Shown here in pieces: positions 8,663 through 17,347 of a DNA stretch of 64,000 bases (its first letter is position 1; each line of letters begins with the position of its first letter). Source of the DNA: Pseudarthrobacter sp. BIM B-2242 (lineage in GTDB: Bacteria > Actinomycetota > Actinomycetes > Actinomycetales > Micrococcaceae). Below the pieces are notes generated by a model. That model was not told the origin of the DNA, did no database searches, and saw only the letters and a list, made by a program, of their open reading frames with translations. Location: assembly GCF_014764445.1 (NCBI RefSeq), contig NZ_CP061721.1:930001-994000 (forward strand), in the 5' to 3' direction. A program made the position numbers and the translations under genes.

Positions 8663-8716
8663 GTGCCGGTACAGCAGCCAAGGCGCCCCTTTGATGTGCA
8701 GGTGGTGCGGACGTGA
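8663..8716 (+). CDS. Candidate 17-residue leader ORF coupled to the MHS transporter
   Basis: A GTG at 8663 follows a strong GGAGG (8651-8655) at 7-base spacing. The frame encodes MPVQQPRRPFDVQVVRT and stops at TGA 8714-8716, overlapping the GTG start of the transporter by four bases (GTGA). The transporter itself has only a weak ribosome binding site, so its translation may depend on reading this small ORF. The peptide has no recognised family. Confidence 0.4.
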   Translation: MPVQQPRRPFDVQVVRT

Positions 8717-10227
8717 CACAGCAACCTCTGCAGAAACGGCGTCTCCGCGTTTCAGACGTCAACGTTGTTGACCACCGGACCCTGCGGAAAGCGCTCGGCG
8801 GGACGATCGTGGGCAACACGATGGAATGGTACGACGTCGGGGTGTTCGGTTACCTGATCACCACCATGGGGCCGGTGTTCCTGCCGGAAGCAGACAAAGC
8901 CGTGCAGAACCTGTTCCTGCTGGGAACCTTCGGAGCAACGTTTATCGCCCGTCCGCTGGGCGGCGTCTTTTTTGGCTGGCTTGGCGATAAGATCGGCCGC
9001 CAGAAAGTCCTGGCGATGACCCTGATGCTGATGGCTGCGGCGACCTTCGCCGTCGGCCTGCTGCCGGGGTACGCGGTGCTGGGCATCTGGGCTGCCGTGC
9101 TGCTGGTCATCACCAAGCTGGTCCAGGGCTTTTCCGCCGGGGGTGAGTACGCCGGCGCCACCACGTTCGTCAGTGAACACTCCCCGGACCACCGCCGCGG
9201 GTTCTTCGTCAGCTTCCTGGACATGGGCAGTTACCTGGGCTTTGCCCTCGGCGCCGCCCTGGTGTCCGTTCTCCAGCTGACGCTGGGCCAGGCCGGGATG
9301 GAGGCCTGGGGATGGCGCATACCGTTCCTGATTGCCGGGCCCCTCGGCATCGTCGCGATCTACTTCCGGATGAAGATTGAGGAGTCACCCGCGTTCCAGG
9401 CAACCCTCGAGGCAGAGGCCGAGATCGCCAGGCATCCCGAGACCGGTGAAGTGCTCAAACCCATGGGCCCGGTGGGAATCTTCAAGGCCCACTGGCAAAG
9501 GATCATGCTGGCCATGGTCCTGGTGGCCGCGGCCAATACGGTGGGCTACGCCCTCACGTCCTACATGCCCACATACCTGACCACCAACAAGGGCTACGAC
9601 GAGGTCAACGGCACCCTCCTGACCGTCCCGGTCCTGGTGGTCATGGCCCTGTGCATCCCGCTGACCGGCCGTCTCTCGGACCGGATCGGCAGGCGCCCCG
9701 TCCTCTGGATAGGTGCCCTCAGCACGGTGGTCCTGGCGCTCCCCGCGTTCCTCCTGCTCTCTGTCGGAACCATCCCGGCCACCATCGCAGGCCTGTCCAT
9801 GGTGGCGTTCCCCGTCACGTTCTACGTCGCCAATCTCGCCTCGGCTCTGCCGGCACTGTTCCCCACGGCCAACCGGTACGCGGCCATGGGCATCGCCTAC
9901 AACTTCGCCGTGGCCATCTTCGGCGGCACCGCCCCGTTCATCATTGCGAGCCTGATCCAACTGACAGGCAATGACCTGATGCCGGCGTACTACCTCATGG
10001 CCACCTCGGCCATCGCCGCTGTGACCATCTACTTCCTGCCCGAATCCGCCGGGCGGCACCTGCCCGGGTCAATGCCCAGCGTGGATTCGGAGGAAGCTGC
10101 CCGCCACCTGGTGGCAACCCAGGACACCAACCCCATGCTGGACATGGCCACGCTGCCCTTCGGCCCCGGCTACGAAGCCGCAACGGCGGCGCACTCGCGG
10201 CCTGACCGCAGGGCGGGGAACCGGTGA
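8713..10227 (+). CDS. MFS transporter, metabolite:H+ symporter (MHS/ProP-like)
   Basis: The 504-residue protein has twelve predicted membrane helices and the MHS family signatures: the opening GGTIVGNTMEWYDVGVFGYL, the loop 2-3 motif GDKIGRQKVL, GFSAGGEYAGATTF in helix 4-5, and the loop 8-9 motif GRLSDRIGRRPVL. These carriers bring in osmolytes or carboxylates such as proline/betaine, alpha-ketoglutarate or citrate with protons; the exact substrate cannot be told. The C-terminus extends about 55 residues past the last helix. The GTG start overlaps a small upstream ORF. Confidence 0.92.
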   Translation: MTQQPLQKRRLRVSDVNVVDHRTLRKALGGTIVGNTMEWYDVGVFGYLITTMGPVFLPEADKAVQNLFLLGTFGATFIARPLGGVFFGWLGDKIGRQKVLAMTLMLMAAATFAVGLLPGYAVLGIWAAVLLVITKLVQGFSAGGEYAGATTFVSEHSPDHRRGFFVSFLDMGSYLGFALGAALVSVLQLTLGQAGMEAWGWRIPFLIAGPLGIVAIYFRMKIEESPAFQATLEAEAEIARHPETGEVLKPMGPVGIFKAHWQRIMLAMVLVAAANTVGYALTSYMPTYLTTNKGYDEVNGTLLTVPVLVVMALCIPLTGRLSDRIGRRPVLWIGALSTVVLALPAFLLLSVGTIPATIAGLSMVAFPVTFYVANLASALPALFPTANRYAAMGIAYNFAVAIFGGTAPFIIASLIQLTGNDLMPAYYLMATSAIAAVTIYFLPESAGRHLPGSMPSVDSEEAARHLVATQDTNPMLDMATLPFGPGYEAATAAHSRPDRRAGNR

Positions 10228-10398
10228 GGCGCGGGCGGCCTGCCGTGGGCCTGCTCAAGCCGCCGGGTACCGCCGAACTGGAAAAGATGGTTTCCGGGTC
10301 TGTGCATGGCCTCCTCCGTCGCGTCTGAGACTGCGCGGATTATGGCGGTAGGATCGGAGCATCGCCGCTGGCCGGCCACTGTTTTGGGGGAAACTATC

Positions 10399-11076
10399 GT
10401 GGGAATGACGACGTTGCGGCGCACTGTCGCAGTGGCACTTATGGCCGGAGGTGCGATGCTTCTGGCACCCGCCCCGGCACATGCCGAGTACGTGTGCTGG
10501 ATGTCCGACGGTATCCGGTACTGCTACGACCCGAATGACGGCAAAGTCCCCGTGGAACCCGATCCCGTGCCCGTGGAACCCACGTACGTTCCCACTCCGC
10601 CGGCTCCCAGCGTGGAGCAGCCCTGGATCCAGCCTGTTCCTGTCGAGCCGGGTCCGGTCCAGCCCCTGCCGGCGCAGCCTGCTCCGGTACCGGCAGCCCC
10701 GCAGCCCGCGCCGGTTCCTGTTCCCATGCCAGTTCCCGTCTACGTCCCGCCGACAGTGGACGGCTACTACGCTCCGGCCGCGGCGGCCCCGGCGCCTGCG
10801 GCGGAGGTGGCACCCGCTGAACCGGTGGCCGCCGAGGCGGCGAGCGCGGCGGCAGTCCCCACTGCTTCCGCGAGCCCGACGGCGGCCACCGCGCCGTCGC
10901 CGGCGGTGTCACCCTCAGGGGCTGTCGCCTCCACTACGGGTCAGCCGGGCAGCGCGGAACCCTTTGACGGCCTGCCGGTGGTACTGGTAGCCGGCGGGGT
11001 CTTAGCGGTTGCCGCCGTTGCCTGGCTGGTGCCGCCTTTCCGGCGGGCTCTCCTGAGCCTGGCCAGGCTTGAATAA
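10399..11076 (+). CDS. Secreted or cell-surface Pro/Ala-rich protein with C-terminal anchor
   Basis: The 225-residue protein starts with a signal peptide (TTLRRTVAVALMAGGAM, cut after AHA). A short mature domain with two Cys (VCWMSDGIRYCYDPNDG) follows, then about 120 residues of Pro/Val/Ala repeats such as PVPVEP and PAPVP, and finally one hydrophobic helix near residues 195-215 with basic residues after it. This looks like a stalk that spans the wall and is held in the membrane. The GTG at 10399 has GGGGGAAA at the right distance; an ATG two codons later is the alternative. Confidence 0.75.
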   Translation: MGMTTLRRTVAVALMAGGAMLLAPAPAHAEYVCWMSDGIRYCYDPNDGKVPVEPDPVPVEPTYVPTPPAPSVEQPWIQPVPVEPGPVQPLPAQPAPVPAAPQPAPVPVPMPVPVYVPPTVDGYYAPAAAAPAPAAEVAPAEPVAAEAASAAAVPTASASPTAATAPSPAVSPSGAVASTTGQPGSAEPFDGLPVVLVAGGVLAVAAVAWLVPPFRRALLSLARLE

Positions 11077-11121
11077 AGCCTGCCCATTCCTGTGGGGAGG
11101 GGCCTGTGCAAGACTTCGGGC

Positions 11122-11679
11122 ATGAGCGACCCACGAAGCCGCATTCTTCCCCTTCTCCGCCAGGGTGAGCAGTTGTTGTGGGTGGGACAGCCCGATCCGC
11201 GCGTTCGGTTCACCGGGGCTGACGCTTTCCTAGTGCCGTTCAGTCTTCTCTGGGGAGGCTTTGCCGTCGTCTGGGAGGTCATGGCCATCACCAATGTCAG
11301 GCAGCCCCTGTTTATTCTCTGGGGCATCCCCTTTGTTCTGCTGGGCCTCTACTTCATCTTCGGCCGTTTCATTGTCAAAAGGCGGCGGAAGCTCGCCACG
11401 GTCTACGGGCTGACCACTTCACGGGCGATCGTCTGCACGGGCGAACGATCAGTAGCGGATTCCCCTGTCGCCGGCATGCCCACGAAGGTGGACAGGTCCC
11501 GGGACGGGCGGCACGTCAGCGTGACGTTCGGGTACCAGGGCCTGCTGGGCTTTGTGGGCATGTACCAGAACACCGGGCTCGATTTTTTCAGCCTAGGGAT
11601 GGGACAGACGGTGGCCTTTTACGACGTCGGCGATCCTGACGGGCTGTTACGGGCTCTGGACCAGGCCCGACCCGGATGA
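11122..11679 (+). CDS. Hypothetical membrane protein (PH-domain-like)
   Basis: The 185-residue protein opens MSDPRSRILPLLRQGEQLLWVGQPDP, typical of small actinobacterial proteins with two membrane helices (about residues 35-80) followed by a beta-rich domain resembling bacterial PH domains (TVYGLTTSRAIVC, then VDRSRDGRHVSVTF). The ATG at 11122 was chosen because the family-like opening starts there, although the Shine-Dalgarno is weak. Its stop overlaps the ATG of the next gene (ATGA at 11676-11679), so the two are translationally coupled. Function is unknown. Confidence 0.7.
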   Translation: MSDPRSRILPLLRQGEQLLWVGQPDPRVRFTGADAFLVPFSLLWGGFAVVWEVMAITNVRQPLFILWGIPFVLLGLYFIFGRFIVKRRRKLATVYGLTTSRAIVCTGERSVADSPVAGMPTKVDRSRDGRHVSVTFGYQGLLGFVGMYQNTGLDFFSLGMGQTVAFYDVGDPDGLLRALDQARPG

Positions 11680-12279
11680 GTCGCACTACAGATCGCCCCC
11701 GCATCAGGGAGGTCGTGAAGAACTGGGTCCGGCAGCATCCGTACCTGGCACTCGCGCTTGGGTACGTCCTCTTTTTCGTGGTAACCGCTGCCGTCTGGCT
11801 CGTCGTGGACCTGGACGATCCGGTGGACGCCCTGTTCACCGCCTTCTTTTACACTTTGGTCTACTGGCTTTTGGCGCTGTTCCAGATTCGAAACATGCGC
11901 AAGACCAAGCAGCGGCTCGACGAACACGGCCAGTTCAGGGTATTTATCCGCTACCCCCGACTCTCTTCCAGGTTCCCTCAGCGGCATCTGGAACCAGGGC
12001 ATCGCAACTCCCGGGGCCGGGGCTATCCGGTTCCAGCCTGCTGTTTACGACAACCTGGAGCCGTCAGGGCGGGCAACTGATTTCACGGTGCAGGAAGTTT
12101 TTCCGGAGCGCCGGAAAGTCAGCGGCAAGGAGCGCAAATACCTGCCGGCATACGGGTTCCACGCCATGACCCTGCTGACGAACGGGGGCAAAGTGGAGTT
12201 GGCCGCGAGCCCGGAGTCGCTGGACAGGCTTGCAGAAGTCCTAGGGTCAGGTCCTGCGCAGCCGGCCAGCCCTAGCTGA
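11676..12279 (+). pseudogene. Frameshifted membrane-anchored hypothetical protein
   Basis: Two adjacent frames belong to one gene. The first (from the ATG at 11676) gives a membrane helix at about residues 23-45, a second at about 50-70, then FRVFIRYP. After a run of five C at 11954-11958 the sense continues in another frame: DSLPGSLSGIWNQGIATPG, followed by AGAIRFQPAVYDNLEPSGRA and on to the stop at 12277-12279. Removing one C restores one open frame of about 200 codons. This is either a real frameshift or a homopolymer sequencing error. It is coupled to the PH-like gene upstream and its 3-prime end overlaps the convergent alpha-glucosidase gene by eight bases. Confidence 0.75.
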
Positions 12280-13924
12280 GCAGCACCCACGCAGCATTGT
12301 CCGGCTGCAGCCACCCGTCCGATTCCAGCGGCACCGCAGTCGCCAGCACCGTCCCGGCAGGCAGCCGCACCGGCACGGTATCCATCGCCACGGCCACCAG
12401 GAACCGCGGGCTGCGCTCGCAGATCAGCAGGTTCCCGTCCTCGACGCACCAACTGCCGCCGTCGTCCGCGGTGAATACGCCCTGCTCCCACAGCTCGCGG
12501 CGGAGCCCGACGGCGGCAGTCACCAGCGCCAGCATGGAACCGGGGTCCTGCTGCTGGGTTTCGACCGCATACTTCCCCCAGCCCTCGGGCTGCGGCAGCC
12601 AGGGGGCCGCCGCCGACGGCACCGACGAAAAGGCATAGTTCATCGAGGGAGACGCCGTCCAGGGGAGCGGCACGCGGGCGCCGTCGCGGGTGATGCCGCC
12701 GCGGGCCCACATGGGATCCACGCGGGCCTCCACCGGGACGTCCACTTCGGGCAGCCCGAGCTCCTGGCCCTGGTAGATGTAGGCAGCGCCGGGCAGTCCG
12801 AGCAGCGCCAGCACGGCGGCCCGTGCGCGGCGCGCACCACGGTCCCCGCCACCGAACCGGGTCACGGAGCGGACAATGTCGTGGTTCTCCAGCGCCCAGC
12901 TGGGGGAGGCGCCATGGAGCAGCCGAGCTGCCTCCAGTTCCGCCCCGACGGCAGCCCATGCCGCAGGATCCCAGCCGAGCTTCACGAAGGCGAAGGCGAA
13001 CGCCTGGTGCATCTCGTCGGCGCGGGTGTAGCGGGCGGCGCGGGCCGGTTCCAGGTTGACCTCGCCCACCAGCAGGCGGTGCGGCTGGTACTTCTCGGCG
13101 AGGGTCCGCCAGCGCCGGTACACGTCGTGGACGTCCTCCTGATCGGAGACCAGCGGGTTGGACCGCAGACCGTCCACCACGGCGGTGGCGGACGGTGCGT
13201 CCGGCAGGCCGTCGGCCTTGAAGAGGGCATGCGCGACGTCGATCCGGAGCCCGTCCACGCCCTTGTCGAACCAGAACCGGAGTACACCTTCGAAGTAGTC
13301 GCCCACGGCCGGGTTCCGCCAGTTCCAGTCCGGCTGGCCGGGGGAGAAGAGGTGCAGGTACCACTCGGTGTCCGTCTCGGATTCCGGGGAAGCGCGGGAC
13401 CAGGCCCGGCCGCCGAAGACGCTCTGCCAGTTGTTCGGCGGAAGGTCGGAAACCGAGCCAGGACCGGAGCTGCGGCCCTCCACAAAGTGGAACATGTCCC
13501 GTTCCGGCGAACCCGGACCTGCCGCCAACGCAGCCTGGAACAGCGGATGGTCCGAGGAGCAGTGGTTGGGGACCACGTCGAGCAGGATCCGCAGCCCCAG
13601 CGAGTGGGCGAGCTCCAAGAGAGAATCGAACTCGTCCATGGTGCCGAACAGGGGGTCCACGCCGCAGTAGTCGCTGACGTCATAGCCCTGGTCCACCTGC
13701 GGCGAGGGCTGGAACGGGGTCATCCAGATCCCGTCCACGCCGAGCGATGCGATGTAGGGCAGCCGTGCGGCCAGGCCGGCGAGGTCGCCCACCCCGTCGC
13801 CGTTGCCGTCCGCGAAGGAGCGCGGATACACCTGGTAGATCACGGCGGAGTCCCACCACTGCCCGGTGACCGGACCTCCAAGGCGGGCGCCGCCGTCGTG
13901 CGCTTTCCGGACTGAAGCGATCAT
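12272..13924 (-). CDS. Alpha-glucosidase, glycoside hydrolase family 13
   Basis: The 550-residue enzyme has the GH13 conserved regions in order: DVVPNH near residue 117, the nucleophile region GLRIDVAHALF near 223, the general acid GEVNL near 267, and ENHDIVR near 336. The opening WWDSAVIYQVYPRSFADGNGDGVGDL is typical of oligo-alpha-glucosidases of actinobacteria. It would act in the cytoplasm (no signal peptide) on maltose, sucrose- or isomaltose-like sugars; the exact linkage cannot be told. Its ATG overlaps the stop of the permease gene upstream (ATGA), placing it last in the LacI-controlled sugar operon. Confidence 0.94.
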   Translation of the reverse strand: MIASVRKAHDGGARLGGPVTGQWWDSAVIYQVYPRSFADGNGDGVGDLAGLAARLPYIASLGVDGIWMTPFQPSPQVDQGYDVSDYCGVDPLFGTMDEFDSLLELAHSLGLRILLDVVPNHCSSDHPLFQAALAAGPGSPERDMFHFVEGRSSGPGSVSDLPPNNWQSVFGGRAWSRASPESETDTEWYLHLFSPGQPDWNWRNPAVGDYFEGVLRFWFDKGVDGLRIDVAHALFKADGLPDAPSATAVVDGLRSNPLVSDQEDVHDVYRRWRTLAEKYQPHRLLVGEVNLEPARAARYTRADEMHQAFAFAFVKLGWDPAAWAAVGAELEAARLLHGASPSWALENHDIVRSVTRFGGGDRGARRARAAVLALLGLPGAAYIYQGQELGLPEVDVPVEARVDPMWARGGITRDGARVPLPWTASPSMNYAFSSVPSAAAPWLPQPEGWGKYAVETQQQDPGSMLALVTAAVGLRRELWEQGVFTADDGGSWCVEDGNLLICERSPRFLVAVAMDTVPVRLPAGTVLATAVPLESDGWLQPDNAAWVLLS

Positions 13925-14847
13925 TTGCCCGCTCCCGCTGTGAGGCCTTCCACGATGCGGCGCTGGAAGACCAGCACCATGATCACCAGCGGGACGGTGA
14001 CGATCACGCCGGCGGCCATCTGCTCACCGAACGGTGCCTGGAATTCGGTGGCGCCGGTGAACTTGGAGATGGCCACGGTGGCGGTCTGGACGGCGGGGTT
14101 GTTGATCATGGACAACGCGATGATGAACTCGTTCCAGCTGTGGATGAAGGTCAGGATCGCGGTGGTGAACACGCCCGGCGCGGCCAGCGGGAGGAGGACC
14201 CGGCGGAACGCCTGCCACTTGGTGCAGCCATCGATCATGGCGGCTTCCTCGAGGTCGAACGGCAGCTGTTTCATAAACGTGGTCAGGTTCCAGACGGCCA
14301 GCGGGATGGCGAAGGACAGGTTGGGCACGATCATCGCCTGGTAGGTGTTGATCCACCCGATGTCCGTGAAGAGGCGCAGCAGCGGCACCACCACCGAGAT
14401 GCCGGGGAACATCGACGTCGCAATAATAACGCCGAGGATCACGGACTTGAACCGGAAGTTCAGCCGGGAGATGGCGTAAGCCGCGAAGACGCCGAGGATC
14501 AGGGCGAACACCGTGGTGGTCCCGGCGACGATCAGGGAGTTGAGCAGCGCCTGGCCGAACATGGTGGAGCCGTCGAACACCTTCACGTAGTTTTCGAGCG
14601 AGAACGGCGCGGGCAGGAGCGTGTTGTCGAAGATGTCGGCGGTGCGGCGGAGGCTGGACACGATCATCCAGTAGAACGGCGCCAAGCAGTAGGCGAAGAT
14701 CAGCGCCAGGCCCACGTAGACGGAGTAGGCGCGCCAGGTGCGCTTCTGCTTCGGGCGGAGGGGTACGACGGCGGCAGTTGCGTTGGGTGCGCCGGAACCG
14801 GTCGCGCCCGAATCGGCTGCGGCGTTGCGGAGGTCTGAGATGGTCAT
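13921..14847 (-). CDS. Sugar ABC transporter permease (MalG-like)
   Basis: The 308-residue protein has six predicted membrane helices and the binding-protein-dependent transport EAA loop, EEAAMIDGCTKWQAFRRVLLPL, which docks the ATPase. It pairs with the MalF-like permease upstream, overlapping it by four bases (ATGA at 14844-14847). The N-terminal 35 residues are a variable Ala/Gly-rich cytoplasmic tail. Transporters of this class import di- or oligosaccharides, in keeping with the alpha-glucosidase that follows. Confidence 0.94.
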   Translation of the reverse strand: MTISDLRNAAADSGATGSGAPNATAAVVPLRPKQKRTWRAYSVYVGLALIFAYCLAPFYWMIVSSLRRTADIFDNTLLPAPFSLENYVKVFDGSTMFGQALLNSLIVAGTTTVFALILGVFAAYAISRLNFRFKSVILGVIIATSMFPGISVVVPLLRLFTDIGWINTYQAMIVPNLSFAIPLAVWNLTTFMKQLPFDLEEAAMIDGCTKWQAFRRVLLPLAAPGVFTTAILTFIHSWNEFIIALSMINNPAVQTATVAISKFTGATEFQAPFGEQMAAGVIVTVPLVIMVLVFQRRIVEGLTAGAGK

Positions 14848-15899
14848 CGGGTGGCCTCGGCCTTCTTCTGGTCAGCGATGTCGTGGTCAGCGATAGCCAG
14901 CGTGCGGGTTGCCTTGAGTCGGGACTTCTTGGAGACGCGCTTCAGTTCCTTGGCGCCGGTGACGTCCGCGCCGAGCACCTTCACAAACACGATGGCGACG
15001 ACGGCGACGTACAGGAAGAGGACCACGGCGAACGCGGAGGCGGAGCCGTAGCGGAGCTGGTTGGATTCGTCCCAGGCCAGCATGGAGAGGGTTTCCACGG
15101 ATTCCTTGCCGGGGCCCACCAGGACGAAGGGCAGGTCGAACATGCGGAGCGCGTCGAGCATGCGGAACAGCACGGCCACCAGGAGGGTGGGGTTGACCAG
15201 CGGGAGGGTGATAGAGCCGAGCTGGCGCCACCAGCCGGCGCCGTCGATCTTGGCGGCTTCGTAGACCTCGCCGGGGATGATCTGCATCCCGGCCAGGACC
15301 AGGAGGCCGATGAACGGGGCGGTCTTCCAGACTTCGGCGATGATGACGGCCAGCTTGGAGGCGTTGCCTTCGGCGGTCCAGAGGATTTCGCTGCCGAGCA
15401 GGTTGTTGGCGATGCCGTCGGACTGGAAGATCCAGCGCCACAGCAGGCCGGAGACGGCGGTCGGCACTGCCCACGGGACCAGGATACTGGCGCGGAGGAA
15501 GGACCGGCCGCGGAAGGCGCGGTTCATGGCCAGGGCCAGGCAGAGGCCCAGGACGGTTTCGAGGAACACCGTGGTGACCGTGAAGAAGGTGGTGTTGGCG
15601 AAGGCGTTCAGGAAGCGCCGGCCGGATTCGCCCGCCAAGAGGTCGGCGTAGTTGGCGAGCCCTACGAAGGATTCCACTTCGGAGACGAAGCCGTCCGCGT
15701 CCAGGCCGGTCTCGGCGCGGAACAGCGATTGGTGCACCGCGGAGAGCAGCGGGTACACAATGACCAGGGCCAGCACCAGGAGGGTGGGGGAGAGCAGCAT
15801 CGCGGCCATGCGGCCTTCGCCGGGGGAGCGGTTGCCGCGTTTGCTGGTGGCGGGTGCGCCGGTCTGCGCGCCGGCGGGCGGGGCGGTGGTTGTGGTCAT
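14844..15899 (-). CDS. Sugar ABC transporter permease (MalF-like)
   Basis: The 351-residue protein has six membrane helices and the EAA motif YEAAKIDGAGWWRQLGSITLPL near residue 225. The N-terminal 35 residues and the C-terminal 50 are charged and cytoplasmic; the C-terminal tail after the last helix is longer than usual. It starts 7 bp after the binding-protein gene and overlaps the MalG-like gene. No ATPase gene is present in the operon, so a shared MsiK-type ATPase encoded elsewhere is the likely motor, as known for many actinobacterial sugar importers. Confidence 0.94.
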   Translation of the reverse strand: MTTTTAPPAGAQTGAPATSKRGNRSPGEGRMAAMLLSPTLLVLALVIVYPLLSAVHQSLFRAETGLDADGFVSEVESFVGLANYADLLAGESGRRFLNAFANTTFFTVTTVFLETVLGLCLALAMNRAFRGRSFLRASILVPWAVPTAVSGLLWRWIFQSDGIANNLLGSEILWTAEGNASKLAVIIAEVWKTAPFIGLLVLAGMQIIPGEVYEAAKIDGAGWWRQLGSITLPLVNPTLLVAVLFRMLDALRMFDLPFVLVGPGKESVETLSMLAWDESNQLRYGSASAFAVVLFLYVAVVAIVFVKVLGADVTGAKELKRVSKKSRLKATRTLAIADHDIADQKKAEATR

Positions 15900-15906
15900 G
15901 AGGCGC

Positions 15907-17220
15907 CTACTTGGTCAGTTCGGTGAGCTTGGCCTGCATGTCGTTCAGGGCAGTGTCCGTGTCCTTGGCGCCGGTGATGGCGGCGTAGGCCTCTTCCTGG
16001 ATGGCCTTGGTAGTGGCGCCGTACTGGACCACCTTGGGGCGCGGCTGCGCGGTGTTCAGGGACTCGAGCAGGGTGGGGAAGAACGGGCGCTTGGCGACGA
16101 CGGCCGGGTCCTCGAACAGCGAGGCGTAAACCGGGGCGCGGGAGCTGAGTTCGAGGCGCTTGGCAGCCTGTTCCTCGCTGGTGAAGAACTTGACGAATTC
16201 CAGCGCCGTGGCCTTGTTGGGGGTGAACGGGGAGATGGCCAGGCTGCGGCCGCCCAGGGTGGAGACGCCGCGGCCGTCGGTGCCGGGGATGGAGGTGATG
16301 CCGAACTTGCCGGCCACCTGGCTGGAGCCGTCCGTGGCGCTCAGGGAAGCGTGCAGGAAGGGCCAGTTGCGCATGAACACGAGCTTGCCGTCCTGGAACG
16401 CGCGGCGGCCCTGTTCCTCGAGGTAGGTGATGGCGTCGGAGGGGAAGAGCCCGTCCTTGAAGCCGTCCACCAGCAGGTTCAGGCCTTCCTTGGCTTCGGC
16501 GGTGGTGACGGTGGGCTTGCCGTCCGCGTCCACCACGGTGCCGCCGGCGGAGGCCACGGCTTCGGCGAAGTTGACCGTGAGGGCCTCGTTCTTGTCGAAC
16601 TGGCCGGTGTAGCAGGACATCCCGGCGGCGTCGGGGAGGGCCAGGATCTTGGTGCAGGCTGCCTTCATCTCGTCCCAGGTTGTGGGCGGGGCGGCGATGC
16701 CGGCAGCGGTCAGCAGGTCCTGGCGGAAGTAGAACAGGGCGCCGTCGGTGTAGTAGGGGGCGCCCACCAGGGAGTCGCGGTACGTTGCGGCGTTGACGGT
16801 GGCGGGGATCATGGTGTCCGTGGGGACGGCGTCCTTGGGCAGCGGCATGATCCACTTGTTCGCGGCGAACTCGGAGGTCCACACGACGTCCAGGTTCAGC
16901 ACGCTGAAGGTGTCCGACTTGATCTGGGCGTTCTGGATGAGCTGCTGGCGCTGCTGGTCCGCGGAGTCCGGCAGTTCGATGAACGTGACCTTCTCGTCGG
17001 GGTGGGCGGCGTTCCACTCCTCGATGCTCTTGTTCGCGGCGCCGGAGGCATCGCGGTTGGAGACGTAGTTGATGGGGCCCTTGCCTTCGAACGCGGCCGC
17101 GCTCGGGGCGGCCTTCGGCTCCGTGGTGGTTCCGCCGCACGCGGTAAGGCCGACGGCGGCTGCCGTCACCAGGGCGGTGGTGGTGAAAAGTGTCTGCCAG
17201 GTGTGGCGACGCTGCCTCAT
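15907..17220 (-). CDS. Extracellular solute-binding lipoprotein (sugar ABC importer)
   Basis: The 437-residue protein has a lipoprotein signal: basic MRQRRH, a hydrophobic segment, and the lipobox LTAC with the lipid-accepting Cys at residue 28. The mature part matches family 1 solute-binding proteins: WNAAHPDEKVTFIELP, the hinge region PYYTDGALFYFRQDLL, and the C-terminal KATALEFVKFFTSEEQAAK. It would capture an oligosaccharide outside the cell and deliver it to the two permeases encoded next. GAAGGAGC sits 5-7 bases before the ATG at 17220. A long open frame on the opposite strand here is a composition artefact. Confidence 0.94.
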   Translation of the reverse strand: MRQRRHTWQTLFTTTALVTAAAVGLTACGGTTTEPKAAPSAAAFEGKGPINYVSNRDASGAANKSIEEWNAAHPDEKVTFIELPDSADQQRQQLIQNAQIKSDTFSVLNLDVVWTSEFAANKWIMPLPKDAVPTDTMIPATVNAATYRDSLVGAPYYTDGALFYFRQDLLTAAGIAAPPTTWDEMKAACTKILALPDAAGMSCYTGQFDKNEALTVNFAEAVASAGGTVVDADGKPTVTTAEAKEGLNLLVDGFKDGLFPSDAITYLEEQGRRAFQDGKLVFMRNWPFLHASLSATDGSSQVAGKFGITSIPGTDGRGVSTLGGRSLAISPFTPNKATALEFVKFFTSEEQAAKRLELSSRAPVYASLFEDPAVVAKRPFFPTLLESLNTAQPRPKVVQYGATTKAIQEEAYAAITGAKDTDTALNDMQAKLTELTK

Positions 17221-17347
17221 GTGATGCTCCTTCAGTGGGGTTCTTGCCTGTTTGGGTGGCTGGTTTTTGGGGCGCAGGGGAGTACGACGACGGCGGCACC
17301 AGGAAGTGCCGGACGTTGCCTTGGGTGGGGGTTTTGCTGTGTGGGGG

